Source: Ailanthus altissimus (Eukaryota; Streptophyta; Magnoliopsida; Sapindales; Simaroubaceae). From it: a DNA stretch of 64,000 bases. Positions 12,486-24,400 of this stretch are shown here, piece by piece. Position 1 is the stretch's first letter, and the number at the start of each line of letters is the position of its first letter. The stretch is from NCBI GenBank assembly GCA_946807835.1, contig OX327695.1:22488501-22552500 (forward strand). The letters are read 5' to 3'. The notes under the pieces are model-generated. The model was not told the origin of the DNA. It ran no database searches and saw only the letters and a list, made by a program, of their open reading frames with translations. A program made the translations under genes and the position numbers.

Positions 12486-15400
12486 ATTCTCTATAATTAT
12501 AAGAGACCCAAAAAAAAAGAATAGTATTAATGATAATGATTGAAATTTACTAAAATTACAAATTATTCACGTTGAAATTGCATTGTCAATTTAATTATGC
12601 TTTAAACCATATCTAATCACATTTAACATGCATGTTAATGCGGCGCCGACAACACCTTGGCCCAATTTAAATGACTGGAGCCATATAAGATAATCGTTAG
12701 AAGTTGTTTTTCCATAATGAATTTGCTTTATACTTCAATTTCTAATCTTAATTTGCATTTTTTTTTCATTTAAAATATTTTCTGCCCATTTTTTTTTGAA
12801 AATATATTATATGGGTAATTTTTTACAGTAATATTATGCTACTATAATTTAGTATAAATTTATATTACAACTAATGTATTCAAAATCAATAACTATTTAA
12901 ATAATTATTATTATTAATCGACGACATATCAATTAAGATACCATTTTTATACATCCAATTATGTAAAGTTATCACTACTTATTTTTCCACAAGTTAAGTT
13001 TGAATAGTCGATCAATCAGAATGGGCATAAATCAAGGAATATATTGTTTTCGGGTCGCCTGGAGGCTGTAGGGCCAAGAAATTAAAGGAGTGAAGCGACA
13101 AAAAATTTCGTCTTTATTAGAAAATTTTGACCATGTGAGGTGGGTTAGCCGTTCTTCATGTTTTAGGTGTCTTAACAGTTGAATAAAATAGAATCTTGGG
13201 TTGGCTTTTCGATATATAAATCGATCAAAAAAAATTCCAAACTCGAGAATTTGGAAATAAATACTTCTGATATCATAAGATAAGATAAGACATTAATGGA
13301 TTAAAAAGTCAAGATTGATGGGTTGTTAAATCCCAATATTTGTTCTATATCTTAAAGATGGCATCGTATATTTTACGTTACTTTTAATATATATATATAT
13401 ATATTATGAGGTGGAAATTGGAAAATGATAGTCAGTTTTGCCTATGAAGTGAACACCCTCAAAATCAAAATTCAGGTATCTTTAGGTGAAAGAAAAAGAA
13501 GCATAAAATATCTCGACCTAAAAAATCCGATGGATGCCCATTATAAATTTATAATTCTTTGAAAATAAGCTGTAAATATTTGAGGGAGATGAGATGATGG
13601 TATATGAAAAGCTACTGATGATCACATGTGAGGAAATAGGAAGAATAGTTGATAACATATAGTGCTTTTGCAGTGTCTAAACTCCTATATATAAATTATA
13701 TAGTAATATATGCTGTTGTGACAATTCTTGAAAGAATTGATAGCTTTTTGAAAAATCACGCATTAAAAATAACCACAGACTAAAGATGAAATGTTGGGGG
13801 TCAATCAGATAGCAACCTGGGAATGCGATAGGTGGACTCCACCGCCTAGATTTGAGAAATGTGGTATAGAAGACGAAGCTTTTGGTTGGCAGATTATTAG
13901 ACATCTAAAAAAGTTACCTCAAAAATAGATCGAGTACAGTAGTCCTATATCCCATACCTTTTGTGACAAAGGTTAAGAGGATTTGTTAAGTTCTCAAGAA
14001 AGGCAAGGCAAGGCAATGTGTGTTTAATTATTAAGTTTATTTTTTTGGAAAGAGATTGTATATAATTTTTTTTTTACACACTATTTGGAAAGAGAGAGGA
14101 TCAAATTTAAATGAGAGTGAGCTTTGGAAGAGCTCAATCAATTCGATTGAGTTTTCGCGCTCAATTATTAAATTTATTATTATTAGTTTTCGTTATTTAA
14201 GATTAAGTTTATCAAAATTAAATTTGATATAACCCATTTAAAGAATTTAGACTAAAACAAGAGTTGGATCTAATCTTAAAATTTTATCTTTGCATTTATT
14301 AGAATTAATGATTCAATAATCATGTATGAAAATGAATAAAGATGAATATCAAGAATAGAAATAATTATAAAGTCAAGTACGCGTTAAATGTATAAAAAAT
14401 AAGTAAAATAAAAAAAATTAGAAGAATTAGGGATTATTCATATGGTGGGTGCTGTTTACGAGATGACATTGTTCACTTGGCGGCATGGGTATTGTTCGCA
14501 TAGCAACTTATAGGTATTTCTTATTTTAACCCAATTAACTTCTTCAAGTTATATTAACATTTTTATAAATAAGGACTCTTATTTTAATTAAGTTTAGGAT
14601 TTCTAAAAATTTTATAAGTACTATATAAAACTTTTGTAAACTCTTAAAAATAGTCAAACATCTAAAATTTTAAGATGTAAACATATAAAGAATAGAGGAG
14701 TTATATTACCATTAAGTGCCCCGCGTATTAGGGTGTAACCTTTGATGGTGTCTTTGTTTTTAAATGAATAAAAAGAGCACTATAGATCCTTTTGAGAGGA
14801 CTCAGGCTATTCTTGTATTTCTCCAATAAAATCTCTTATGGAGTAGAAGATATTGGGAGATTTATAAAGATTATAGTGATCTATGGAGAATTTAGAGGTC
14901 TATAATAAAATATACCAATAAGTCTTGTAAGATTATAGTAATGTAAGGAGATACTTAGTGATCTGTTAAATAAAAAAATTAGATCATAAATCTTTGATAG
15001 ACATAAGTGATTGAATCATGTATATCTTGTATTTTGTGATTTATTTTTTTAATTTTATTAATGTATTAATTTTTTATATATTTTAATTATTTGTAAATTA
15101 TATATATTTTTTATGTGCATAAAATTTTTAAAATATTAAATATCAAATTATAATAATATTAAGACACATAAAAATATATAAAAAGTTAACAATGCAAAAG
15201 TTGATCTATAAAAAAAAATTAGTGCTGAAAGTATTCTCTTCATCAGCATTCATTATAATACAAAGATTGAGTTAAATACTATTTTGTGAGGGATAAAATC
15301 GAGGTGATGATTCTCTTGTATAAACTTATATTTGAGGCCTGTAAATAGAATAATTCTTGTTGATACTCGTGCATGCCAATTAAAACAGTCGTAATCATTT

Positions 15401-15710
15401 TTAATTTGTTGTGTTCAACTATCTAACATGAACGTCACCATCCACTCACTTGAATGAAGTGCTAGCTCGACGGATCTTAAATAGCACCTTATATGGCACT
15501 CAATGGTCAATACTTCAGAACTAGATACACGGCATTCTCTCTCTCTCTCTCTGGTAAGAGAATGGAAGCAGCACTTTTGACTAGTTACCGCATCATAAAT
15601 TGAATCTTTTATGAGGATGACAATTTGTCTTGTCATGAGACCCTAAACTAAAAATAAACATATAGGACTACAGTGATCCTAAAACTAGACGACAAAAAAA
15701 ATAGTAATAA
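12486..15710. other. AT-rich intergenic DNA, no gene seen
   Basis: Several small open frames exist (minus 13677-13904 and minus 15415-15636), but none has a recognisable domain or conserved look. A (TC)n microsatellite lies at about 15536-15552. I see no RNA gene. Confidence 0.45.
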
Positions 15711-17040
15711 TAATAATTATTATTATTATATATTATAATTAATAAGTTATATTTAATTTTTATATATATTTATATTTTTTTATTAAAATTTATATAAAAA
15801 TTTATATTGTAATATTTGTAATATAATATAATATTATAATAATATATATATTTTATTTTTTTTAATATACTATCGGTACTTTTCAATTCTTTTTAAGAGT
15901 TAATTTTAATATTTTTCAAATATATAGTATTATAATTTGTTATGTTTCTTTTTTAAGGTCTCTTTTTTATTTTTTAGTTTGTCGAAATTTTGTCAATTAC
16001 TATTTACTTTACTGTAGGTTATTATTCACTCATCACAATTTACTTTCAATGTGTTATTATGTATTGTCTAGTACAAGATGTTCAAACACAATCAGTCTAT
16101 TGAATGCCTTTAGAATTGCATTAATTGAAGTTCTGTGTAATCCACACACACCACTTAAAGATTATGTTGTTGACTGTCGTTGTCTCAAATTCGATCCTTT
16201 TTTCGATGCATTGTCTCTCACTTCCGACACCATTTGATTTCTCGTATGTAAATTTATCAATTTATAGTATTTTTTTACCTGTTCGGTGATTCAATTTGTA
16301 AAAAGGATCTGTTTGTAAATATTTAAAATGTCTTTGGGTTAGATTGTTCTTTTTTGAAACTATTTTGGGTTTACTTGAAATTTTTTTTGTCACTTTTGGG
16401 GTATTATTAACTTTTAACAAGTTTTGGGGTAATTATGTAAATTGTATAAGATTTAGGATTTTTTTATAGTTTACATAAGTTTCTGGGTCATTTTAAAAAT
16501 TTTATTTTTTAAGACCTTTTTTAAAAAAATTGGTGGATGAATTTCTCAATACACTTACACTTGTAACGATTGATTTTTTATATTTTTATCAATAAATTTG
16601 TAATTACAGTGGTTAATTTTCTCAATATAATTGTTATTATGACAATATTATTACTCGCCAATAATATTTTTACTTTTTAACAACATTGCTTCTCCTTATT
16701 AATAATTGTCTCTTATTGATAATAATTACCTAATTTTGATAATAATTGCCTCTTTCAACAATAGTTGCCTCTCAAAACTCATTACCAATTTATTTTCCAA
16801 TCTCAAAATTTTATAATTATAAGTTTGAGGGAGATATAATGAAATTAAGATAATTAATTTTTACAATATATATTTTATAATTTATAAATTTATTTAATTT
16901 TTTATATATTTATATATTTTTATTTATGTTATTTAAAATTTATATAAAAATTTCTTTTGTAACATAGGTAATATAATATAATATAATTTTTTATATATAT
17001 ATTTTTTGCTGTTATATATATATATATATTTTAATAATAA
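15711..17040. repeat. Pair of AT-rich direct repeats upstream of HSFB1
   Basis: About 160 bp at 15711-15870 is repeated imperfectly at about 16858-17035. The shared words are AAAATTTATATAAAAATTT and GTAATATAATATAATAT, in the same order. The segment between them, including a 62-codon frame at 16049-16237, has no recognisable coding content. The repeats may be LTRs of a small non-autonomous element or simply duplicated AT-rich DNA. The right copy ends just before the HSFB1 promoter. Confidence 0.4.
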
Positions 17041-17096
17041 TACTAGCGATGAGTGTTAGGTGGGAAAGGGAAAGCCTCTAGCCGGCTTCTATAACC

Positions 17097-17105
17097 TTCT
17101 TCTTC
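17097..17105 (-). promoter_or_regulatory. TL1-like element (GAAGAAGAA on minus strand)
   Basis: TTCTTCTTC on the plus strand is GAAGAAGAA on the minus strand, the core of the TL1 element reported to be bound by Arabidopsis TBF1/HSFB1. It lies in a pyrimidine-rich stretch about 340 bp upstream of the TATA box, so a chance match is possible. Confidence 0.35.
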
Positions 17106-17187
17106 TCCTTCTGCCGCTTCTCGTAGAAAAAGTAAAAACGATGAAATCCACGCGTCATATAAAAACTATCCTTTTAGAAATTAAATA

Positions 17188-17203
17188 GAAGCTTCCTTAA
17201 GAA
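17188..17203. promoter_or_regulatory. Weak heat shock element
   Basis: GAA-GC-TTC forms a perfect two-unit core at 17188-17195, and a further GAA follows at 17201-17203, three bases out of the ideal register. Alone this would be a weak HSF site. Confidence 0.3.
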
Positions 17204-17385
17204 ACGATCAAGAAAAAAACCACCAACCATTTGATAATTTATAAAATAAACAAAAATCCCCCAAGTCCTATCTCCCACCTCTTTCTCTCACTTATCTTTT
17301 TAGCTTTGAAACTTGAGAGGAGGCTAAAGTGGGGGGTGTTTGTTTCCTCTTTCTCTCTTTCCTTCATTAATTTTTTTTGTAGCGT

Positions 17386-17403
17386 TTCTCAAAATTTCTA
17401 GAA
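17386..17403. promoter_or_regulatory. Four-unit heat shock element upstream of HSFB1
   Basis: The sequence reads TTC-TC-AAA-AT-TTC-TA-GAA. The alternating five-base register of heat shock elements is perfect, with one mismatch in the second unit (AAA for GAA). It lies about 40 bp upstream of the TATA box, the usual place for a functional element. Class B factors are commonly heat-inducible through class A factors and can feed back on their own promoters, so this site suggests both kinds of control. Confidence 0.6.
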
Positions 17404-17440
17404 CCCACGTCACCTTCTCTTGTCTGGCTGCTTCTCCCTT

Positions 17441-17447
17441 TATAAGA
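17441..17447 (+). promoter_or_regulatory. TATA box of HSFB1
   Basis: TATAAGA lies downstream of the heat shock element and about 67 bp before the first upstream ATG. Transcription would be expected to start near 17470, giving a leader of about 390 nt. Confidence 0.55.
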
Positions 17448-17507
17448 GTCTCGTGCAAGATTTAACAAAGGAGAATAGTTTTGCATATTTCCGACTTCAG
17501 AGAAGTT

Positions 17508-17582
17508 ATGGTCTACGCCTTGTGTAAACCAATTCATTTAGCCACGGAAGTCGTTTTGGTGATTGCTCATGGAAGCAGATAG
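17508..17582 (+). CDS. Upstream ORF 1 of HSFB1 (24 codons)
   Basis: This is the first ATG after the TATA box. The predicted peptide begins MVYALCKP and ends AHGSR before TAG at 17580-17582. It overlaps the start of upstream ORF 2 by 14 nt in another frame, so a ribosome that translates it fully ends beyond the second upstream ATG. Arabidopsis TBF1 also has two upstream ORFs, but I see no clear similarity to the first Arabidopsis peptide. Any role would be to tune access to ORF 2 or the main frame; this is inference. Confidence 0.55.
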   Translation: MVYALCKPIHLATEVVLVIAHGSR

Positions 17583-17691
17583 GGGCAAACGTAATAACAA
17601 TCTTGTTCAGTCTAGGGTTTTTCTTTTTGGGTTCTACTGCTGGGGCTGGGAATTCTTGACTGCTCTCTTGCTTTTTAGTTGTTCCATCTAA
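17569..17691 (+). CDS. Conserved upstream peptide ORF (uORF2) of HSFB1, 40 codons
   Basis: ATG at 17569 opens a 40-codon frame ending in TAA at 17689-17691, 171 nt before the main start. The peptide begins MEADRGKRNN and contains SRVFLFGFYCW followed by WEFLTALLLFSC. This closely resembles the second upstream ORF of Arabidopsis TBF1 (HSFB1, At4g36990) as I recall it, which shares the SRVFL, GFYCW and WEFLTALLLFSC blocks. In Arabidopsis the two upstream ORFs repress translation of TBF1 in uninfected cells and release it on immune signalling. Conservation here is at the peptide level, with a variable basic N-terminus and a fixed aromatic C-terminal half, as expected for a peptide acting in the ribosome tunnel. 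No further ATG lies between its stop and the main start. It is in the same frame as the main ORF but is separated from it by stops. Confidence 0.85.
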   Translation: MEADRGKRNNNLVQSRVFLFGFYCWGWEFLTALLLFSCSI

Positions 17692-17862
17692 GAAACAAAT
17701 TAATAATTCCCGTAACTTAGGTTTTAGCTTTAGCCAAAATAATATTTAGGTTTAATTTCATTTTCCATCTTCTGTAATTAGTTTTTTTCTTTTTTTTTTT
17801 GTTGAGATTTCCCCCTAAAGGGTAGTGATCTTGGGGGTTGGTGAGGGGCAAATCGGGAAGAA

Positions 17863-19832
17863 ATGTCGCAGAGGTCGGTTCCGGCGCCGTTTCTGATGAA
17901 GACATACCAGCTGGTGGATGATCCGAGCACGGATGATGTGATATCCTGGAATGAAAGTGGCACAACTTTTATTGTTTGGAAAACTGCTGATTTTGCCAAG
18001 GATTTGCTTCCCAATTACTTCAAGCACAACAACTTTTCAAGCTTTGTTCGGCAACTCAACACTTATGTAAGCCACCCTTCTCCTTTAATTACTTCCATTT
18101 ACATACACATGTCTATGTTTGATTAGAAGAAAAAGCTAGAAACATTCATAGTTTGGTAGTTATTTTCTCCATTTCTTTGGCAACGAACAAAAAAAAATAG
18201 ATATGGTAATCCAATAATTTTCTAAATAATTTATTTTAAAAATGCTGTAAATTATTCAATTCTTAAGCCTCAATCGATATTCAAGGCACGACCCTTCACA
18301 CTTTGGCTCAGTATATGATGATGGAGTAGGGCCTGTTGTTAGTGTGTAAACAAAGGATCAATTAATTGTTTTACTTGAAAGATCCGATTGCGTGATGCTA
18401 TGGAGAATCTTCATGATTCACTTGTTTACATAGTTTGTTTAGGAACATTATACTTCTTAAGTCTTTGTGGCATAATGCATATGACTACATTGAGTTGGGG
18501 CATCTTTCTAATGATAAATGGTTTGTAGTAATTTTTTTTAACTAAAATGGAAATTTTTAATCCAAAATTTCTTCCTATATAAAAAAACAAAATACTTGGT
18601 CAAATTTAGGTGAGATGGCGTAGTTTTGTTGACTTTGCTGCGTAAATATTAATCAAAATGATCAATATTCTAATTTAAAACTTTTGACTTTATAATAAAG
18701 ATGCGTGAATACAAACTTTTTGTCGTTTAAAGGGTTGTTAAGTTGATTAACTTCTTTCGTTTTAATAAAAAATGCTTGCATGATTAGATATTTTGGTTCT
18801 CTTTATTTAAAAAAAATTGAAACTTATTTTATACATAAAAATCTCGTGAAAAGATTAAAAGCTAATATAATAATATTTGGTTGAAAATTTTGAAAACTTA
18901 GAAATAATCGCATTGGTCTCTATTTATTAATCCCTTATCGAAACGTAGACCTAATCTCAATTTAATAATTATGGTGTTAGATGACAACCTATTTCTATCA
19001 TAATTCTTAATTATGAATGCATATGAATATAATATGTAACATATAATATTTGTTATGTAGTAGTAAATAGCCGTTGAATCCTGTGGCCCGAAAGTGAAGA
19101 TGCGGCTTCTAGAATTCCAGTTCAGTGTCCGAAATAATTCTATCCTCCGAATCCGATCCAAAGTAAATAAGTGGCAACGATTTTAGCACATGCACGATTC
19201 CTAATTTTCCCAGATTGACCATTTTTCAGGGATTTCGGAAAATCGTGGCCGACAAATGGGAATTCGCCAATGAGAACTTCCGGCGAGGGCACAAAGAACT
19301 GTTAACCGAAATTCACCGCCGGAAAACGGTGACAGTCCCGTCAGCCACACAGGGATCGGCGAAAGCGAAGGCTACATCGCTGTCGAACTCGGGCGAGGAC
19401 ATGGGGTCCACGTCCACGTCATCACCGGACTCAAAGAACCAGGGATCGGTTGAGATCGCGAAGTTCGCGGATCTGTCTGACGAGAACGCGAAACTGAGAA
19501 GGGACAACGAGATGCTGAGCTCGGAACTGGCGCAGGCGAAGAAGCAATGCGATGAGTTGATAGCGTTTTTGACTGAGTACGTTAAGGTGGGGCCGGACCA
19601 GATCAATCGCATCATGCGGCAAGGAAGCTGCGGGTCCAACCGTGATGTTGATGTTCATGATGACGACGAAAGTAACAGCGTCGGAGAGTTGAAACTGTTT
19701 GGGGTTTGGTTGAAGGGGCAGCAGAAGAAGCGGGCCCGCGAAGAAAGCAGTGTCGCGTGTGGTGGGTCTCACGAGATGAAGAATGTCGAGTTCCGCGCGC
19801 CGTTGATGAAAAGCAACAAAGTCTGCAACTGA
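17863..19832 (+). CDS. HSFB1: Heat stress transcription factor B-1 (HSFB1/HSF24/TBF1 type)
   Basis: Two exons, 17863-18066 and 19230-19832, are joined across an 1163-bp intron (GT at 18067, CAG at 19227-19229), giving 268 residues. The intron lies inside the DNA-binding domain just after QLNTY, the conserved HSF position. Residues 6-99 form the winged-helix domain, with the recognition part [15 protein letters not shown] and then GFRKIV. Residues 149-186 are the heptad HR-A/B trimerisation region, without the class A insertion. The LFGV repressor tetrapeptide is at 224-227, a basic nuclear-signal-like KKRAR at 234-238, and the C-terminus ends NKVCN, as in tomato HSF24. No activator (AHA) motif is visible, as expected for class B. 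Members bind heat shock elements in the nucleus, mostly as repressors or co-regulators, and the Arabidopsis protein switches growth to defence. Exon 2 is distinctly GC-rich. A possible poly(A) signal AATGAA lies at 19892. No defects seen. Confidence 0.95.
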
Positions 19833-20159
19833 CGAATGAGCGCGCGACACGATAGTGCATGTGATCTCACTTGAGAAGATATTCAAGTGTTAATGAAATA
19901 TTCTGTAGATTTGGTAGAGATATAGAATAATGTCTGCTACAGTTTAAAGGCTTGTTTTTGTATAATTAAATCGAACCAAGGCTTGATGGTTTTTGAGTTT
20001 ATTTTGTACAATGTTAAGGAATTTGGGGTGGTTTGGAGATCAAAACCAGCCGCCCTTTATGGATAATGTTACAGCAGTTATGTTCAATAAGAGTATCATA
20101 GTTTGGAAATCTATAACACTTTACATTTCCAACTTCAATCTTGTTATATTTATTGGACT
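19833..20159. other. HSFB1 3' flank
   Basis: This contains the probable 3' untranslated region of HSFB1 and short AT-rich sequence. The small open frame at 19993-20208 has no recognisable domain. Confidence 0.5.
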
Positions 20160-20517
20160 TTTTTCAATCATGGTAACTGGGTTAAGCTTTGAACGAGTTA
20201 TAAAGTAGCTTATTACCTCTCATCATTTGAGGAATGTGTATAAAGTTTTAAAACGTTCAAAATCACGTTTAGAACCGCTCATGACCTATATAACATTCAA
20301 ACATATTCTTAATGAGAGAATGTTTATAAATACAAAGGAATATCGATATAAATTTATTAAGCTATTCAATCTTGTTTTCAAACCTTTTACGCTATTTGAG
20401 ATTGATTACAATTTACAAGCATTTTAATCTATCACTAGATTGTGAAGAACATCAATAGTATAAGGTATATTTAGGTTCATTTTATTTTCATATTTGATCT
20501 ATATGTTGTTTAAGTGT
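20160..20517 (+). repeat. Direct repeat, left copy (0.36 kb)
   Basis: This is repeated at 25451-25809 in the same orientation. Shared phrases include TTTGAACGAGTTATAAAGT, CATCATTTGAGGAATGT and TTTGATCTATATG, in the same order with many substitutions between them. Together the copies bracket the decayed copia element. The left copy is not followed by a primer-binding site and neither copy has clear TG/CA ends, so I do not call them LTRs. Confidence 0.65.
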
Positions 20518-21440
20518 TTGAAGTATGTTTAGATCAACTTTAAATGTTTATAGTTGATAGTAGAGCATGTTATAACTCTGCTTTAATGTATATGTAATCT
20601 TCAAAAATTAATGGCTAATACCCAAAATTAGTTTTTGATTTTAAAGTTGTTATTTAAAGTACTTTTTATGAAAAATAATATTAGAAATCATTAGAAAATT
20701 TTATTTCTAACATTTTTATGATTTGAAATATTGAATTTGGTGTTTTGAAGGCTTAAAAATGATGGGAGTTGAAAATGGGGTTGAAAACAAGTAAGATCCG
20801 AGTCAAAACGACTTGAGATTGAAGACAATTGTAGACGATACGTCATTTGGCAATCGTTGGACAAATGACATGCCATCTAGGTGCAATAAAAGTCTTTTTA
20901 AAAAGACACGTCTGTTGTATTTTTTCATTTAGTTCCTTTAGCTTTTTAGTATATTCTATTTTGATGAGAATGCTTTAGGAATTTTTTAAATAGGCCTAAT
21001 AAAATTGGCTTTTTTCTTAGCCCCTTTAAATTGATTAATTTTATTTTGTTAGAATATTTTTAGAATTTTACAAATAAGTCCTAAAACAGAACTTATATTT
21101 GGGATAATTACAATTTTGTCAAAAAACTGTGGAATTTGTAAATATGTCCCAATTTGACTCAAATTTTTATTTTTATTTTATGTATTAATTTTATATTTAA
21201 TTTTGTAAATATCATTTATTTAGTTATATGCTGATACATGTAAATTTTAAAAACCAATTGCCTTAGTGTGATGTTTATAAAAATCAAGAACGCTTTTGGT
21301 ATTTGTGATTCAATCGATTAACATAACAATGACTAGACATTATTGAAGGCTATTGATGAAAATTTTGAGACTTTAAATAACCATGATTATGAAATTTTCA
21401 TCATTAATGCTCACTAATGTAAAAGGTGTGTGTGAGCACA
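20518..21440. other. AT-rich sequence before the copia fragment
   Basis: No gene or recognisable element was found. It may hold the leader and 5' LTR of the following copia element, but I could not find a matching right-hand copy. Confidence 0.4.
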
Positions 21441-24400
21441 TCATGTAAATGAAAGATATTACGGCTCAATTAAAGTCTGACGAGGTTAAGATATTTGAGT
21501 CTTTTCTTGTGCATTATATATTAAATACCATTTCACAACAATATGAACCCTTCAAAATATCGTATAACACACATAAAAATAATTGGTCAATTAATGAATT
21601 TATGATCATGTATGTTCAAGAGGAATGGAGGTTGAAAATAGAATTAGGTGTGAGTGAATTAATGACAACATAAGAAAAAAACTAGAAACAAGCCAAAAAG
21701 GGAAAGGTAAAATACCTCCCCAGGGTAAAATAAAAAAAAGAATCAAAGTATTTCTTCTACAAAAAGAAAGGACACATGAAGAAATATTGTACCAAATTTC
21801 AAAATAGCTTGAGGAAAGGTAATCCAATCTTATTTGTTTATTATTAATGTAATATAGTTGATGTTATTTATAACACATAGTAGATTGATTCTAGTTCTAC
21901 AATCCATATTTCAAATTGCTTACAGGGTATACAAAACTTAGGAAATCTAGTGGGCAATTCACATCTATTTTAAAAATAAGATGCGTTCACATGTGGAGGC
22001 TATTAGAATATGCACTTTAATTTTAAGTAATGGTTTTGTTTTAAATTTAGAAAAGATATTTTATATCCCATGTTTTTGTAAGAATTTAATTTCAGAATTT
22101 AATTTCAGTTTTAACACTTGTACCCTTCAATTATTCCTTCAACTTTTTAAGACATCTTTCAATTTATTTTATAAATATGATCTTATTGAGAATAGTACAT
22201 GTCTAATGGTTTTTTCTTTATTAATTTACATGATACTACTTATAATGTTATATATGTTCACACTGGTATTAAGCAATGTGTATGAATAAATATTCCTCTA
22301 TGTTGTGGCATAAAAAATTAAGACATATCTCCAGAGAAAGAATTAAGAGATTAGTAAATGATAAAGTATTTAGTATTTTAAAATTTACTGTTTTAACATA
22401 TATGTGGACTGCATTAAGGAGAAAGCAAACCAACAAGTCCAAGGAAGGTGCCAAAAAGAGTATAAATACATTAAAAACCATATATTTAGATATTTATAGT
22501 CTAGATATAGACTCGTATGGTCCGAAATACTTCATCTCTTTTATATATGATTACTCACGATATATGTAGTTATACTTGTTTTATAATAAGCATTAGATGG
22601 CTTTAATATTTTTAAGGCTGAAGTAGAGAAACAATGCAGAAAATAAATTAATATAACTAGAATAAATAGAGGTGGAGAATATTATGATAGATACACTGAG
22701 AATGGACAAGCACTTGGTCAATTTGTAAAGTTTTTTCAAGAGGCATAGGATAGTTGCCAAATACACCATGTCTGGTTACCTACCAAAATGGTGTGGTATA
22801 TTTAAAGAACTGAACATTAATGGATATGGTACAAAGTATACTTATTAGCTCCAAGCTTACTAAATCCTTATGGACCGAAGCTCTTAAAAACGACAATGTA
22901 TATATTGATTATCCCAAAAACACTATTTAAATTATGAAAATATTAGAAACTAAGTTTGTGTATGTCCATCTAAAGTAAGAGTGTACAACCTACAAGAAAA
23001 GAAATTAGACTCAACAACCATTAGTGGGTATTTTTTTTAAATATATGAAAGGTCTAAAGGGTATAAATTCTACCATCCATCTCATAGCACTAGGATCATG
23101 AAATGAAGAAATGCAAAGTTTCTTAAAAATAACTTGATTAGTGGAAATGATCAATCCCAAGACATCATTTCTATGAGAGATCATATTGATGCTCAACCTT
23201 CTACCTCAAGTGATAAATTGATTATCATTCATAACATTTCTCAAGTCTAAATAGGTCTTGTGTAACCAATTGTTGAAGTTCCACAAAAAGCTGAAAACAA
23301 TCGAGTAGATCAAGTTGTTCAGAAATTGCCAAAAATAATTGAACAAACATATTCCTAAAAATAATATTGGTACAACATTAAGGAGATCTATTAAAGCAAG
23401 AAAATCAATAATTCATAATGATTATGTTGTGTATTTACAAGAATTAGGCTATAAAATGAAAGCAAAAAATGATTATAAAATGTTTTCATAAGCAATGAGT
23501 TATAAAGAATCAAATTTATAGTACGATGTCATGAAAGATGAGATGAATTCTAGTTATCTAACTGAATCTGAGATCTTATTGAGTTGTTTAATAGTGTAAA
23601 AGCCATAAGATATAAATGGATCTTTAAAACAAAGAAAGACTCATTGGACAACATTAAGAGATATATAGTAAGACTCGTTGCTAAAGAATTCACTTAAAAG
23701 AAAGAAATCAAATATAAGGAGATCTTCTCTCCTGTATCTAAGAAAAATTCTTTTCATATTATTATGGCATTAGTTGCTCATTTTAACTTAGAGTTGCAAC
23801 AAATGAATGTGAAAATAACTTTTCTCAATAGAGATTTAGAAGAAGAGGTTTACATGAAATAACTAGAAGGATTTTTCTCTAATAATAGTGAACATTTTGT
23901 GTGTAAGCTTAAGAGAACTACATTATGGATTGAAACAAGTCTCATATGAGTGATATTTAAAATTTATGATGTTATCACTTCATTTGAGTTTGTGGAGAAC
24001 ATCATGGATTAACATATATGTTAGAAGGTCAGGTAATGAGAGTAATTTTTTTTTTATTCTATATGTAGATGATATTTTACTTACAACCAATGATAAAGGT
24101 TTTCTATATGAAGTGAAACAATTTCTTTTTGAAAAATTTGACATGAAAGATATAGGTGATGCATTTTATGTTATTGGTATTAAGACACATAGAGACAGAT
24201 TTTGAGGTATTTTGGGCATGTCTCAAAAAATCTATATCAATAAAGTTTTAAAGAGGTTTTGGATAAATGATTGTTCACTAAGTATAGCTTCCATTGTGAA
24301 GGGTGACAGGTTCAATTTAAATCAATGCCCAAAAAATGATTTTAAAATTGAATAAATGAAGAATATTTCATATGCTTCTACTGTTGAAAGTTTGATGTAT

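Noticed and set aside
19215..19229. Start codon at 19215 as an alternative HSFB1 start
   Set aside because: The bases lie in the intron before a good CAG acceptor, and a start there would drop most of the DNA-binding domain, which is present in exon 1.
19313..19886. Long minus-strand frames (108, 151 and 82 codons) opposite HSFB1 exon 2
   Set aside because: They are shadows of the GC-rich exon on the plus strand, with no recognisable domains.
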